From Hofstenia miamia (taxonomy: Eukaryota > Xenacoelomorpha > Acoela): 64,000 bases of DNA. The translations under genes and the position numbers were made by a program. Location of the stretch: the NCBI GenBank assembly GCA_004352715.1, contig SCFE01000077.1:1329318-1393317 (forward strand), written 5' to 3'. Below, piece after piece: positions 1 through 10,340 of the stretch. The notes under the pieces are model-generated. The model saw nothing but the letters and a program-made list of their open reading frames with translations, made no database searches and was not told the origin of the DNA. Every line of letters starts with the position of its first letter. Position 1 is the first letter of the stretch.

Positions 1-2121
1 TGACAATCCTGCTGGATAGTAGAACTGCTTTTAAGTGGAAGAATGGTTCTATTGTCTTATTAAAAATACGTGGCGGATTCGATAGCGTAGGGCATCGTTT
101 TTATTCATTTTTTTGAAATATGTGATCTTATATATATATATACAGGAGCTAAGGAATAACATTATTATTGGAATGCCTGAGCTAATGTACTTCCATTACA
201 AAGCTTAAATTACTTAAGCTTAAAAAAATTTGATGCAAAATAAGTGCCACCTGAAACATTATTGGGAGGGGGATTGATCTAGCCCATCCAGCCTCCCCTG
301 CTCCTAAGCATCTGGGTATATATCTTTGATAAACACTAGCAATTGATCTAGGAAGTAAAGACCATATCCTACGACTTTTAGATAGAAAAATTTAAAATCA
401 ATCAATTTTAATACAATCAAAAGTCGTTAGTGAGCGTTGCGCATACGTTGCGATAAATGGTTGCGGAACGATAAACATGGGGCATACGTAATTATGAGCA
501 GTAATCATATTATTTTAAAGCATTCACGTTGTTAGATGTGGGCTTGATTCAAACCTAAAAACTATCCCTATTAGAGCTCGAAAAGTTGTCCTGGAAGCAG
601 TCAAATTCAGCAGAAAATGCAGGATATAAAAATGTTGTTAAATTTTTTCTAACTTTTCATACTTGGAAAATGAAATTTCTAGTTCGTAGAAAATGTATCC
701 TTCTCATTAGTACAGCTGCCTTTTGTTGCTCCGTGTTATTTCGAAACGCTTACGCGTGTCGTTGGGGATGCAACAAAACTTTTCTATTGTTTCACTCAAA
801 AACAATTACTTTTCGAAAATCTCGAACATATAAGTTTAATGTCCTATATATCCAAGAAAGAGCACAGAAAAATAATTCGATTTGGTACAAATTGTGAAAA
901 TGAGAGAAACTTTTGCTTCAGAATATTGATTAGCACTAATTTACAAATTCGGCCTATTGTTTAGAGTAGGCCTGGTAAGTCGTAAGCAATGAAATTCATA
1001 TCGGAAGTGTCCATATTATACTCCATGATTGTGAAGAAATTGGGAATCTTAGTTACACTCATTTTATAAAAACAATAAAAACGCTTTTTCATATTCGCAA
1101 CTCAAATATGATAAATACAGAGGAAGGATTTCAAGCACAAAATGTTAAGGAAAGTCTTTGCAAATAATTGCATTTATTACAGGAAAAATGCCGCACTTCT
1201 TTCAAGCAAAATGATTTGGGTGCTCTCTGTTCGATAATGGACACACATACTGAGTATGGAGGCCGATCTTTTATTAATATAAAATTGCTAAAAGTATTTA
1301 GTAAAACAAGTGTTACTAGTTTGTTGCCAAATTAAAAATTAAAAACTACTTACCATCACAGCTGTTTGGCTTTTAAAAGATTTTAATTGAATTAGATAAG
1401 ACGTTATTGTACCTCTATTTCACACCTAATACCTAGATGTGAACTCACAACTAAATTTTCGAACTCAATACAGCTCAAGACCCAAGCCCAACCCATTACC
1501 CAAGATTTTAACTTTGAACACATAAAGTTATATTTATATTATATTATATAAATCTAAAAATTGAAAAATTGACTACAAATATAAAAAATCTTTACTTTTC
1601 AATGCCTTTGTTAAATGTTGTTTGATGTTGCTGGCAATTTGCTGCTAGCACTACCGGTGTGCTGGTATCGGTACTCAGGACTTTTGGTAACTTCCCTGCT
1701 TTTATCTCACTAACTAATAAAGAAATATGTTATCTGAAAACAGCAACTTTTATTTTAGAACTTTAAATCGCAAATTTAAAAGTTTTAAAAAGTTGAATGT
1801 TTCATTGAAAAATAGTTATTAGCTAATAATTTCTGGTGCTCTAGGCACAATAGTAATCTTAGCACAAATGCTTAGCAGAACAGGCGAGTATATTTATCCA
1901 TTTCTTAATAGGCTTGGAGAAAATTTTTGGAAAATGTAGACAGAATCGATTGTATTATAGTTATAATAGGCAGTTTGGACTTTACAATTTGTACCTAACA
2001 AAGAGCTCAATTTTCACTTAATATTTTTTTCAATTTAGACTTTTTGTTGTGCTAAAAAATGGAGACAACAAATAACTGCATTAAATTATAATATTTTTAG
2101 CTAAGAAGTTTCCGTCTATTC
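1..2121. other. non-coding stretch, nothing supported
   Basis: AT-rich sequence with only short chance open frames. The longest begins at a non-ATG codon near 586 and has no recognisable domain. A short TA run lies near 131-142. I see no convincing splice sites, RNA gene or transposase remnant. Confidence 0.5.
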
Positions 2122-2485
2122 TAGGCCCCTGCGAGTTGACATTTTTAATTTCGAGTCGAGTTGGATCCCTAACTCGCGAGGTCGAGTCGAGTTACAATTA
2201 TATTTAGACTTATTATTCTCGGTAGGCTAAGCTATATATAACTATACTTCCTTATATAAATGTAGGGAAAAGATAGAACAGGCGAAACTAAATAAGAGAA
2301 ACCATGCCTGAAGACTTACAATTTGGTGTAAATTATAAAAGTTTGTTGGATTCTTCGACATTATAGGTAATCATGGATAAAAAATAGATGAAATTGAAGC
2401 AAATATCGAGTTGAGTTCGAGTACTCGAAATGTCGAGCTGAGTTTTTGGCACTCGAGGCGAATTTCGAGTACTCGCAGGACCCTA
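2122..2485. mobile_element. hAT-like non-autonomous element (MITE)
   Basis: The 364-bp segment starts TAGGCCCCTGCGAGT and ends ACTCGCAGGACCCTA, so the ends are inverted repeats with two mismatches. They are followed by tandem-like GAGTCGAG/CTCGA motifs on both inner sides. The flanks are GTCTATTC (2114-2121) and GTCTATGC (2486-2493), an 8-bp duplication with one mismatch, as expected for hAT transposition. No transposase is encoded. Confidence 0.65.
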
Positions 2486-2639
2486 GTCTATGCATAAGAC
2501 TTTCTTGAAAACAGAGAAATTGCGTTTAACTACTTGGTTAGTACAAAAATACTGATCACCTCTCGCATTTTAACAAAGAAATACAATACATAAAAAAACA
2601 ACATTTTATTACAGATAATTTCCATTTTTATTTATAAGT

Positions 2640-3158
2640 TAAATCATTTAAAAGTTTGTCCTTCTCATAATTCCATTGGGCCATAGTAACAGTGCATAGA
2701 GCGCAGAGTATCTGTCAAAAACTGCATTAAATCTTCCTCATTGTCGAACTTTACATTACTATGGTTTGATAGGTCATAGGTCAAATAAGTTGAAGTCCGG
2801 GGAGTAGGGAGATTGGTAGAGAGTAGTCAGCTGCTTTTGTTGTAAGAAATCAGCAGTGCTTCTCGCTTCATGAGACCGCGCATTATCCTGAATAAGCATC
2901 GATGTTGACCATTTGAGTGATTTAATGTGGCGAGAAAATTTGTGGTAAAGACTCTTCAAAAATTAGATGTAGCTTTCGCTGTTGATCTTTTCCTCCTTCT
3001 TCATCAGTTTCCACATAAAACTTTCCCGTGAAAACTACAGCACAGATACACGTCGATTTCTTGCTTAATGTCGTCAACTTTGGCATTTTTGTTCTTTCAA
3101 TGTTGTCGGAAACCCAGCACCTGTTCAACCGTTTGTTGCCTTCTGTGTCAAAATTCAT
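2640..3158 (-). pseudogene. mariner-type transposase remnant (DD34D)
   Basis: Two overlapping minus-strand open pieces (2922-3158 and 2774-2959, in different frames) read like the catalytic half of a mariner transposase. The first carries an F-D-x-EG start typical of the first catalytic Asp region. The second carries DNARSH, then SPYSPDFNLFD. By hand count 34 residues separate the two Asp residues, matching the mariner DD34D signature rather than Tc1 DD34E. A frameshift lies between the pieces, and a stop follows the last Asp. After that stop, C-terminal-like sequence ending YYGPMEL continues to about 2672. The N-terminal helix-turn-helix is absent or lost in the gap that starts at 3305. It cannot encode an active enzyme. 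I could not identify terminal inverted repeats with confidence. Confidence 0.7.
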
Positions 3159-3304
3159 GATAAAGTACTAAATAAAATGTAAATGTTAAATGCACCGTAC
3201 TAATTTCTAATTTACTAATCCAGACTCGAACTAAAATGTTTACCTTTTTTGTCTTTAGGCTGATTTCAATCTTTAAATTAGAGTTCCCACGAACTGTCTG
3301 TAGA

Positions 3305-4049
3305 NNNNNNNNNNNNNNNNNNNNNNNNNNNNNNNNNNNNNNNNNNNNNNNNNNNNNNNNNNNNNNNNNNNNNNNNNNNNNNNNNNNNNNNNNNNNNNNN
3401 NNNNNNNNNNNNNNNNNNNNNNNNNNNNNNNNNNNNNNNNNNNNNNNNNNNNNNNNNNNNNNNNNNNNNNNNNNNNNNNNNNNNNNNNNNNNNNNNNNNN
3501 NNNNNNNNNNNNNNNNNNNNNNNNNNNNNNNNNNNNNNNNNNNNNNNNNNNNNNNNNNNNNNNNNNNNNNNNNNNNNNNNNNNNNNNNNNNNNNNNNNNN
3601 NNNNNNNNNNNNNNNNNNNNNNNNNNNNNNNNNNNNNNNNNNNNNNNNNNNNNNNNNNNNNNNNNNNNNNNNNNNNNNNNNNNNNNNNNNNNNNNNNNNN
3701 NNNNNNNNNNNNNNNNNNNNNNNNNNNNNNNNNNNNNNNNNNNNNNNNNNNNNNNNNNNNNNNNNNNNNNNNNNNNNNNNNNNNNNNNNNNNNNNNNNNN
3801 NNNNNNNNNNNNNNNNNNNNNNNNNNNNNNNNNNNNNNNNNNNNNNNNNNNNNNNNNNNNNNNNNNNNNNNNNNNNNNNNNNNNNNNNNNNNNNNNNNNN
3901 NNNNNNNNNNNNNNNNNNNNNNNNNNNNNNNNNNNNNNNNNNNNNNNNNNNNNNNNNNNNNNNNNNNNNNNNNNNNNNNNNNNNNNNNNNNNNNNNNNNN
4001 NNNNNNNNNNNNNNNNNNNNNNNNNNNNNNNNNNNNNNNNNNNNNNNNN
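3305..4049. other. assembly gap (N run)
   Basis: 745 unknown bases. Any reading frame spanning it is meaningless. Confidence 0.99.
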
Positions 4050-4590
4050 TGTGAGAGTGGACATGAAATACAGGGGACCAGCTAACCGTGGGTTTTGGGG
4101 GTGATGCACCCACGAATATTTTTTCTCAGGGGGCAGCAAAATGACCATTTAACAGATGTTGCGATGCATTTATTTTCTATTCATTTTCTAGATTTACAGT
4201 GCAGTATGTCTATATCTTTAAACATTTTCTTGAAATATAACTATGAATAAGAGATTTGCGTTTTCTCTGTAAATATGATTCTTGAATCTCAGTCATTACA
4301 AAGACTACACATTATTTATATTTTCGAGCTTTTGGATTTGTTCTATTCTTCTAATCTAAGAGAAAGGTTAAATTTAATGTAGCTTAATTTGTTTTTAAGG
4401 GTCTAAATAATTTGATTTAACTTTTTTTCTAAGCAGTCCTCAAATTTGGAAAACTTACATTTAAATTTTGTATTAAAAATCTGTATTCTTACTTCTAGCC
4501 TTGAGAATATTGTTAACCTTCAGTAGGCTTAACTTACTTTTATCTAATACCATAGAATGAAAAAGTTGAAACATAGCCTATCCTATGTTT

Positions 4591-4798
4591 CAGGGGCGGA
4601 TGCATAGCTTTCAAATGGGGGACATCTCTTTCGTGATCAAATAAATGACAAAAGTGTACGAAGTCCTACGAATTTTTTCAAGATATTCAAAAATAGACTT
4701 TCGTTTTTAAATTATTTCAATTTTTCCCGAAAATGGCTTTATTTAACCATTCAAAAGCAATTTTAAGACCTGCTCCACCCGGATTCGATAGACCACTG
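4591..4798. mobile_element. possible short hAT-like MITE
   Basis: Begins CAGGGGCGGATGCATAG, a typical hAT-style CAGGGGCGGA end, and ends ATAGACCACTG. Flanking octamers CTATGTTT and CTGTGTTT differ at one position. The two ends match only weakly beyond the first bases, so the right boundary is uncertain. Confidence 0.4.
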
Positions 4799-6451
4799 CT
4801 GTGTTTTATTCTTATCTTTTTATTTCTTTATATTTGGCATAATATATTTTGCTTTCAACTATAATTTTGATATGCCACTTAAAATCGGTCAAAAATACAT
4901 TCAGCCTAGTGGATGGCAGAATAGAAAACACATATTTCCTGCTTTTCTTGTTGAAGCAGATGCATTCAGGTGGCTGTTGCTTCCAGTGAAAGATCTCTTA
5001 GTTAGCTCAGAATCATCAAGAAATGCTTGAAAACATTTATGGGTGATGACAGACTAGAAGAACTTTTGCTCTATATTGTGAAAAATATTTGAAAGAAAAT
5101 TTGAAAATGAATAGTATAATAAAAAACGGATGGTTAAAGTTTAAGCTAGTGGTTTTTTATATATGTGCATTTTCAAATCATATTGATTTATTAACATTCT
5201 TGGCAAACAATCAAAAGTCAACTAAGTATCTGATTATGGACATATAATTCAGCAGAAATTTTTGTACCATCGAATTAGTGTGAGGGAACTTTAAGGCGCT
5301 TTTAATTTTAAAAGGTTAATTTCAATAGGATTGCGTGAAATCAAATTTTGTTTTGAAGCTGAAATTGCTTTCTAACCAAAATAGAATGTAATCTTTGGAC
5401 TAAATGCAAGATATTTTTGCCATTTTGTCTACACTAGGACGTTTATAATTAGGACAATAAAAACACAAAAGCAAAATTTTCAAAATCAGAAACTTGTAAA
5501 ATTGCTATGAAAATTATTATTTTTCCACTGCAATTAATCGTAGTGTTTGACTTTCTCATTTGGCTGATCAAAATATGAATTCATAAGGACTATTTTAAAA
5601 TACTTCATTTGACCACCTTGTGAAAAACTGTTTGAATTTATTACATGTGCTATCATTGTTTTTTAAGTAGGGCTGAGTGTTTTAATATACACCAATCATC
5701 AAACATACACACATATTTCTTATATATCATTTTTCATATTTTGGGAATTTTTATATGGGCTATAAAGATTTCACTATACATGTAGTAGGTTTAGAGAAAT
5801 AAACTGAGACAATTACAGTTGCAAATATTGAAGGGGCAGCAATTTTGCTAATGCACCCCTCATATATTTTTTCTCGCTGGGCTCTGATGACATAGCATGC
5901 GTGTTTCGTATTACTCATCATAATAGCAGTGCGAACAATGACACACAGATTATAATGTAATGTGTACATGAAGAAAATTTTTTTAAGACTTGCTCACTTA
6001 TTTTTGAATGAGCTAAGTACAAATACCGTTGCTGTAGAAAGCGTGGAGCGTACTTGAGGGAAATAGGCGTTACACGTGGTGACCAATGAGAGTACGCGGA
6101 CATAAAAGGGCTCATCAATTACAGTAAAAGCAGTTACATGCACTATGATAAATTCATTGATTTACATTCACAGAAAGACCTACAAATTTTAGCCATTATT
6201 CAAATTTTTGACACATTTTAATTTATTGTTTTTACAGTAGATTTACTTTATTGACGTTTTGGGTTCAGTTGATAAGTGATAATTATTCTCTCAACGTTGT
6301 TTGAACAGAAAAGAAAATAAAATAGGGTGTTTGAGCACGGTGTTAATTATTTCACTGTGCAATAGTGCAGGTGTTCTAAAATTATGCATTATGCAGAATT
6401 GCGCAATTGTGTCATTAAAACATTATGTTGTAACGCTGCGCAATTCATATA
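4799..6451. other. non-coding stretch
   Basis: No supported gene. About 5836-5885 (GGGGCAGCAATTTTGC, then AATGCACCCC and ATATTTTTTCTC) resembles 4098-4140 (GATGCACCC, then AATATTTTTTCTC and GGGGGCAGCAAAATGACC). These are probably two fragments of one dispersed repeat. Confidence 0.4.
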
Positions 6452-7345
6452 ATGGGCGAGAACGATTCTTGCGTAGAATACAACATTTTACCATTAACTA
6501 GTAAATCATATTTAATGTTCTGTGATAATATCCCTCTCCATAAGAAACACTTCAGAAGAAAAAAAGTTCGAAATAAAAAGACTTGCAGATATGATATTAT
6601 TGTTAATTTGTTTCATACTTCTAAATGTCAATCTTCATACACTGAGTCGTCAGAAAATGAGATTATGGATATCTTAGATGGCCAAGAATACTACGTTAAT
6701 CAAAGCTGTGCAGTTTTCCACAAGAAACTGTCAAGATTGAAGTTGAAAAAACTTTTAAAAGACAAATCAGCAGTTTCCAATGCGGAGTTTTATAATCAAA
6801 TATTGCGTTCATACATGAAGAGAAAAATCAAGCTCAAGCACGTGTGTATGTCAAATATTGTAAGTAAGAAAAGTCAAGCAATTCAAGACAACCGAAGTGC
6901 ACATTATAAGGTCAAAACACAATATGTAAATCATATGGGAACATTTAATTGCCATTCAACTCCCAAACTCCAGACTAAGTCCAATCAAGGCAAATTTGTG
7001 TTGGCTGCGAATAATGGAGTTCTAATCGACCAACTTGGTGCCTTAGCAGTAAGACAATTGGAAATTTTGCAGAATAGGGATGTTACACCTGAAGATTACG
7101 AACTTTTACTTCAATTAGATGAGCTTGTTACCAAACGAACCTCATCATTAGAAACATTTCAGCGGATTCCTCAAAAACGAATGCTAAGTGATTCTGACGA
7201 AATTTGTGCTATATGCATTGAAAACTTTAAGAAAAATGATTTACTAAAAGTATTACCATGTACACATGAATTTCACGAAAGCTGTCTAAAGGAATGGCTC
7301 TTAAAAAAATCGTACTATTGTCCCATCGACAAAACTGAAATTTAG
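6452..7345 (+). CDS. RING-H2 finger protein, predicted E3 ubiquitin ligase
   Basis: An uninterrupted 297-codon ATG-to-stop frame. The C-terminus is a RING-H2 finger: Cys252, Cys255, Cys270, His272, His275, Cys278, Cys290, then Asp293 in a CPID motif where most RINGs have a final Cys. Asp as the eighth ligand is known in RBX1-type RINGs (CPLD). Trp282 sits where RINGs contact the E2 enzyme, so the predicted role is transfer of ubiquitin from an E2 to a substrate. Before the finger is a segment reading RDVTPEDYELLLQLDE. I recall this motif from an uncharacterised animal RING family that also ends CPLDG, but this is from memory. The N-terminal two thirds is basic and low in known domains, with a possible nuclear signal RRKKVRNKK around residues 30-40. 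No intron is needed. An R4-like retrotransposon begins about 75 bp after the stop. No membrane segment is seen. Function beyond RING ligase is unknown. Confidence 0.8.
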   Translation: MGENDSCVEYNILPLTSKSYLMFCDNIPLHKKHFRRKKVRNKKTCRYDIIVNLFHTSKCQSSYTESSENEIMDILDGQEYYVNQSCAVFHKKLSRLKLKKLLKDKSAVSNAEFYNQILRSYMKRKIKLKHVCMSNIVSKKSQAIQDNRSAHYKVKTQYVNHMGTFNCHSTPKLQTKSNQGKFVLAANNGVLIDQLGALAVRQLEILQNRDVTPEDYELLLQLDELVTKRTSSLETFQRIPQKRMLSDSDEICAICIENFKKNDLLKVLPCTHEFHESCLKEWLLKKSYYCPIDKTEI

Positions 7346-7410
7346 AATCAATTTTGTTTAAAAAAAGTTCTTTTTTAAATTAAAAAATCATTTTTAAATG
7401 GAAATTTACT

Positions 7411-7420
7411 ATTATTATTA
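7411..7420. repeat. short (ATT)n target at the 3' end of R4-like copy 1
   Basis: ATTATTATTA directly abuts the 3' end of the minus-strand retrotransposon, reading (TAA)n in element orientation. Confidence 0.8.
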
Positions 7421-7472
7421 TCCTTCTTACTTCTCACAGCTTCATGCTGGTATCCCTCTCAGCTCGGGGAAC

Positions 7473-8655
7473 TCACCAGTTCCCAGGGAGTCTGAGAGCT
7501 TTCCTACGGACTCTAGCTGTCCCTAACAATGCTGCCTTCTGTGCTACTGCTCCTCCCGACTTTGGTACTCCCAACTCCTCCAAGTATCTCTTATGTTTCT
7601 TACTTACTGCTCCTAGTGCTCCTACTACTACTGGGACTACTTCAACTTTCTTTAACTTCCACAGCCTTTCTATTTCCTCTGCCAACTCCCTGTACTTGTC
7701 TATCTTCTCTTGCTCCGTGGTTTCTACATTTCTGTCCTTTGGTACTGCTATGTCTATCACTGTTGCTAATCTTTTCTCTTTGTCTACCACTACTATGTCT
7801 GGCCTCCTTGCTTCTATCACTTTCCTCGTCTGTATGTTGAAGTCCCACAGTATCTTAACCTTCTCATTTTCTATGACACCCTGTGGCTTGTGCTCATACC
7901 ACTTGTCTCCTGCTTCTAACCCATGCTGTCTGCTCAAACTCCAGTGTACCATTCTTCCCACCTTGTCATGCCTGAACTTATACTCATTCTGTGCCAACTT
8001 CTCACACCCTGCTATCAGATGATCTACTGTCTCCGCCTCTTTCTTACATAGCCTACACTTATCACTTACTTCTACTCTTCTGTCTATATGCTTNNNNNNN
8101 NNNNNNNNNNNNNNNNNNNNNNNNNNNNNNNNNNNNNNNNNNNNNNNNNNNNNNNNNNNNNNNNNNNNNNNNNNNNNNNNNNNNNNNNNNNNNNNNNNNN
8201 NNNNNNNNNNNNNNNNNNNNNNNNNNNNNNNNNNNNNNNNNNNNNNNNNNNNNNNNNNNNNNNNNNNNNNNNNNNNNNNNNNNNNNNNNNNNNNNNNNNN
8301 NNNNNNNNNNNNNNNNNNNNNNNNNNNNNNNTTTCTGTGTTCCTCCAGTATTCTCCATGCATTGCCTTCTGCCTATACCTTGTTTGTCTCTCTGATTCCA
8401 TCCTACTCTGGTATATCTTCTTTCCTTCACTCTCAGTTCTTATCTTCTTTAACTCCTTTGTGACCTCTAGTAGGGATCCTCTAGGTTGCTCTTCTACATA
8501 TTCTTTTAGCCCTAGTGCTTCTGCTTCTACAGTTTCCTCCACACTTAGCAGCCCTTTCCCTCCCTTATGCCTTGCCATGTACAGCCTATCTACATCTCCA
8601 TTTAGGTTGAATTCTCTCTCTGCTGCTAGTATCTTCCTTGTCTCCCTGTCTAATT
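7473..8655 (-). pseudogene. R4-type ORF C-terminus: RT thumb, CCHC knuckle and restriction-like endonuclease
   Basis: Coding fragment inside copy 1. The upstream part (8332-8655) reads LDRETRK, then DVDRLYMARHKGGKGLLSVE, the conserved thumb/linker following the reverse transcriptase palm. After the gap, 8093-7473 is open for 207 codons. It contains a zinc knuckle CRLC, then H and C (C-x2-C-x8-H-x4-C), followed by the endonuclease: RRPD, 14 residues, then D in VIDIAVPKD. That is the PD-X(12-14)-D catalytic signature of R2/R4/NeSL-type elements. The C-terminus reads LGTARVRRKALRLPGNW. In an intact element this domain nicks the target DNA and primes reverse transcription. The visible reading frame is undamaged, but RT motifs A-C and the N-terminus are missing, so it cannot move by itself. 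Confidence 0.85.
8094..8331. other. assembly gap (N run)
   Basis: 238 unknown bases inside R4-like copy 1, between the RT thumb and the zinc knuckle. Confidence 0.99.
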
Positions 8656-8656
8656 C

Positions 8657-8726
8657 TATTATTATTATTATCATTATTATTATTATTATTACTATTATTA
8701 TTATTATTATTACTATTATTATTATT
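8657..8726. repeat. (ATT)n microsatellite between two R4-like copies
   Basis: About 70 bp of nearly pure ATT/ATC triplets. It is both the 5' junction of copy 1 and the 3' junction of copy 2. Confidence 0.95.
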
Positions 8727-9776
8727 CTTGCATCTCACAGCTTCCCAGTTCCCAGGGAGTCTGTGCTACTGCTCCTCCCCATATAGGTACTCCCAACTCC
8801 TCCAAGTATCTCTTATGCTTCTTACTCACTGCTCCTAGTGCTCCTACTACTACCGGGACTACTTCAATCTTCTTTAACTTCCACAGCCTTTCTATTTCCT
8901 CTCCCAACTACAAACAGTAGTGGTGCTAAGCTATCTCCCTGGATTATGCCTCGTCTAAACCTCAGCCTGTGCCCGTCTATCTCAGTGGCCACTTTCCCAT
9001 CTCTCTTACTAGAAACTCAACCCATTTCCGTGAAACTCCATTGGCCTATGTGATATGCTGTCATATGCCTTCCTGTAGTCTATCCATGCCATTGCTAAGT
9101 TTGTCTTCCTACAATTCTCCACTACTGCCTGGTCTATTAACAACTAATCTTTGCACCCTCTCGTCTTTGTCCTGCATCCCTTTTGTTCCTTTGGTATCAA
9201 CCTATTTTGTTCTAAGTAACATGCCAGCCTACTTGACATCACTGAAGTTAGCAATTTCCAGGTTGTTGGCAGACATGTTAGTGGCCTGAAGATGCTTGCC
9301 TCACTAACTTTCTTTGGGTCCTTCTGTATCAGAAATGTCCTTCCCAGTACCATCCTCTCTGGGCACCCACTCACCACACACTCCTCCAATGCTACTACTA
9401 GTCTCTCATGAACACTCTCATGATCCCATTCCTGCCTTCCTCCATTCTTCCAACATTCTCTTCCTGTAACCCCTCTCATCTGGCCTGCTTCTTCTGTAAC
9501 ACTCCAGTGCTTTTCTGTTCTGCTCATCTGTCCATTTATGCCGTCGCCCGTTGGTCTGTGTGGATCCTATACTACCACTTCTCGAGTCCCACACTCTCTA
9601 TTGTGGAGTCCGCCTGACCGGAGATTCTTCGCACCCTCTGACCATTTAATGCCTGCCGGGGACTGAGGGCCTTTTCTTTCGTGGTCACTTTTATATTAGG
9701 AAAGGGTCGGGGCAGGGCTCGAACACAGGTATTCACAGTCCCAGTTTCGCGTTTTACCCATTGGCCACTAGGGCCC
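8727..9776 (-). mobile_element. R4/Dong-like copy 2: internally deleted derivative with tRNA-like head
   Basis: About 1.05 kb bounded by (TAA)n on both sides. Reading the minus strand 5' to 3': a tRNA-like block (9776-9700); a 5' leader; a Myb-like N-terminal segment (WTDEQNRKALECYRRS, then RGYRKRMLEEW; about 9545-9435); RT N-terminal motifs (FRPLTCLPTTWKLL, EQKGCRTKTRG; 9144-9300); motif A-like AMAWIDYRKAYDSI; and motif B-like GIIQGDSLAPLLF (about 8960-8905). The frame then jumps straight into the endonuclease C-terminus EEIERLWKLKK (8901 down). The YADD catalytic loop, thumb, zinc knuckle and PD..D endonuclease core are deleted, and there are frameshifts and stops. It keeps both element ends, so it looks like a non-autonomous passenger that could have been moved by a full-length relative. 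The Myb-like and RT motifs support the R4 clade. Confidence 0.8.
9700..9776 (-). promoter_or_regulatory. tRNA-like head with Pol III A and B boxes
   Basis: On the minus strand the A box TGGCCAATGGG (9757-9767) fits TRGYNNANNGG. The B box GTTCGAGCC (9716-9724) fits GWTCRANNC. They are 32 nt apart, as in tRNA genes. The block starts GGGCCCTAG immediately after the TAA array. The stems pair poorly, so this is not a working tRNA. A CTGTGAA heptamer sits where an anticodon loop would be. It is either a genuine 5' promoter of the element or a tRNA-derived SINE head fused to it. Confidence 0.6.
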
Positions 9777-9801
9777 ATTATTATTATTATTATTATTATT
9801 A
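9777..9801. repeat. (ATT)n microsatellite between R4-like copies 2 and 3
   Basis: 25 bp of pure ATT triplets at the 5' end of copy 2 and the 3' end of copy 3. Confidence 0.95.
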
Positions 9802-9996
9802 TCCTTGCATCTCACAGCTTCATGCTGGTATCCCTCTCAGCTCAGGGAACTCACCAGTTCCCAGGGAGTCTGAGAGCTTTCCTCAGGACTCTAGCTGTTC
9901 CTAACAATGCTGCCTTCTGTGCTACTGCTCCTCCCCACTTTCGCACTCCCAACTTCTCCAGGTATTTCTTATGCTTCTTACTAACTGCTCCTAGTG
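9802..9996 (-). mobile_element. R4/Dong-like copy 3 (3' fragment)
   Basis: The last roughly 195 bp of the element, nearly identical to the 3' end of copy 1. It encodes KKHKKYLEKLGV and then GTARVLRKALRLPGNW plus the 3' UTR, ending at (TAA)n. Similarity stops abruptly near 9996 without a TAA array, so this is a severely 5'-truncated insertion. Confidence 0.85.
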
Positions 9997-10340
9997 TTCA
10001 TCTTGAGCTACAGTGCTTTGCTTTGGATTCTGACCCTGATAACATTATGCTACTTTTGATCTAAACAGGTTGTTAGTAATACCTTACCTTGCTAAGAATG
10101 CAAAGCTGGATTGATTGGAACAGTACAATTGGTTAACAGATCAGTTAATGGGAATTGTTATAGCTTTACCAAAATATGTCTACCAATCACCTTGTAAAGA
10201 TTCTACATCAGTTGCGAAAAGCTAGCTAGCATTGCTTTGCTTTACTAACTTAAATATATAATTGCAACAGCATTACATATGGAAGAATGATTTTACTTAT
10301 GCAAAGTTTGATTTTATAGGTACTATATATATATATATAT
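9997..10340. other. non-coding stretch with (TA)n at its end
   Basis: No gene or element recognised. A TA run begins at 10322 and runs into the gap. Confidence 0.5.

Larger units (their letters stand above)
7421..8656 (-). mobile_element. R4/Dong-like non-LTR retrotransposon, copy 1 (5'-truncated)
   Basis: Minus-strand element whose 3' end lies against (TAA)n at 7411-7420 and whose 5' truncation point lies against a longer (TAA)n array at 8657-8726. It keeps the RT thumb/linker, a CCHC zinc knuckle and the restriction-like endonuclease, with a 238-bp gap (8094-8331) in the middle. Having TAA arrays at both ends matches the known TAA-repeat target preference of Dong elements in the R4 clade. 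Confidence 0.85.

Noticed and set aside
586-897. 103-codon open frame
   Set aside because: No ATG at the start, no domain, biased composition expected by chance in AT-rich DNA, no splice context.
3148-4148. Long reading frames across N runs (also at 8062-8786, 10250-11399, 12943-14073, 27519-28571 and others)
   Set aside because: They are open only because N translates to unknown residues; the real flanking codons are short and non-coding.
7444-8022. Plus-strand frame of 192 codons opposite the R4-like ORF
   Set aside because: It is the antisense shadow of the endonuclease frame, which has clear CCHC and PD..D motifs.
9700-9776. Functional tRNA gene
   Set aside because: A and B boxes are good but acceptor, anticodon and T stems do not pair properly, and the block is embedded at the end of a retrotransposon.
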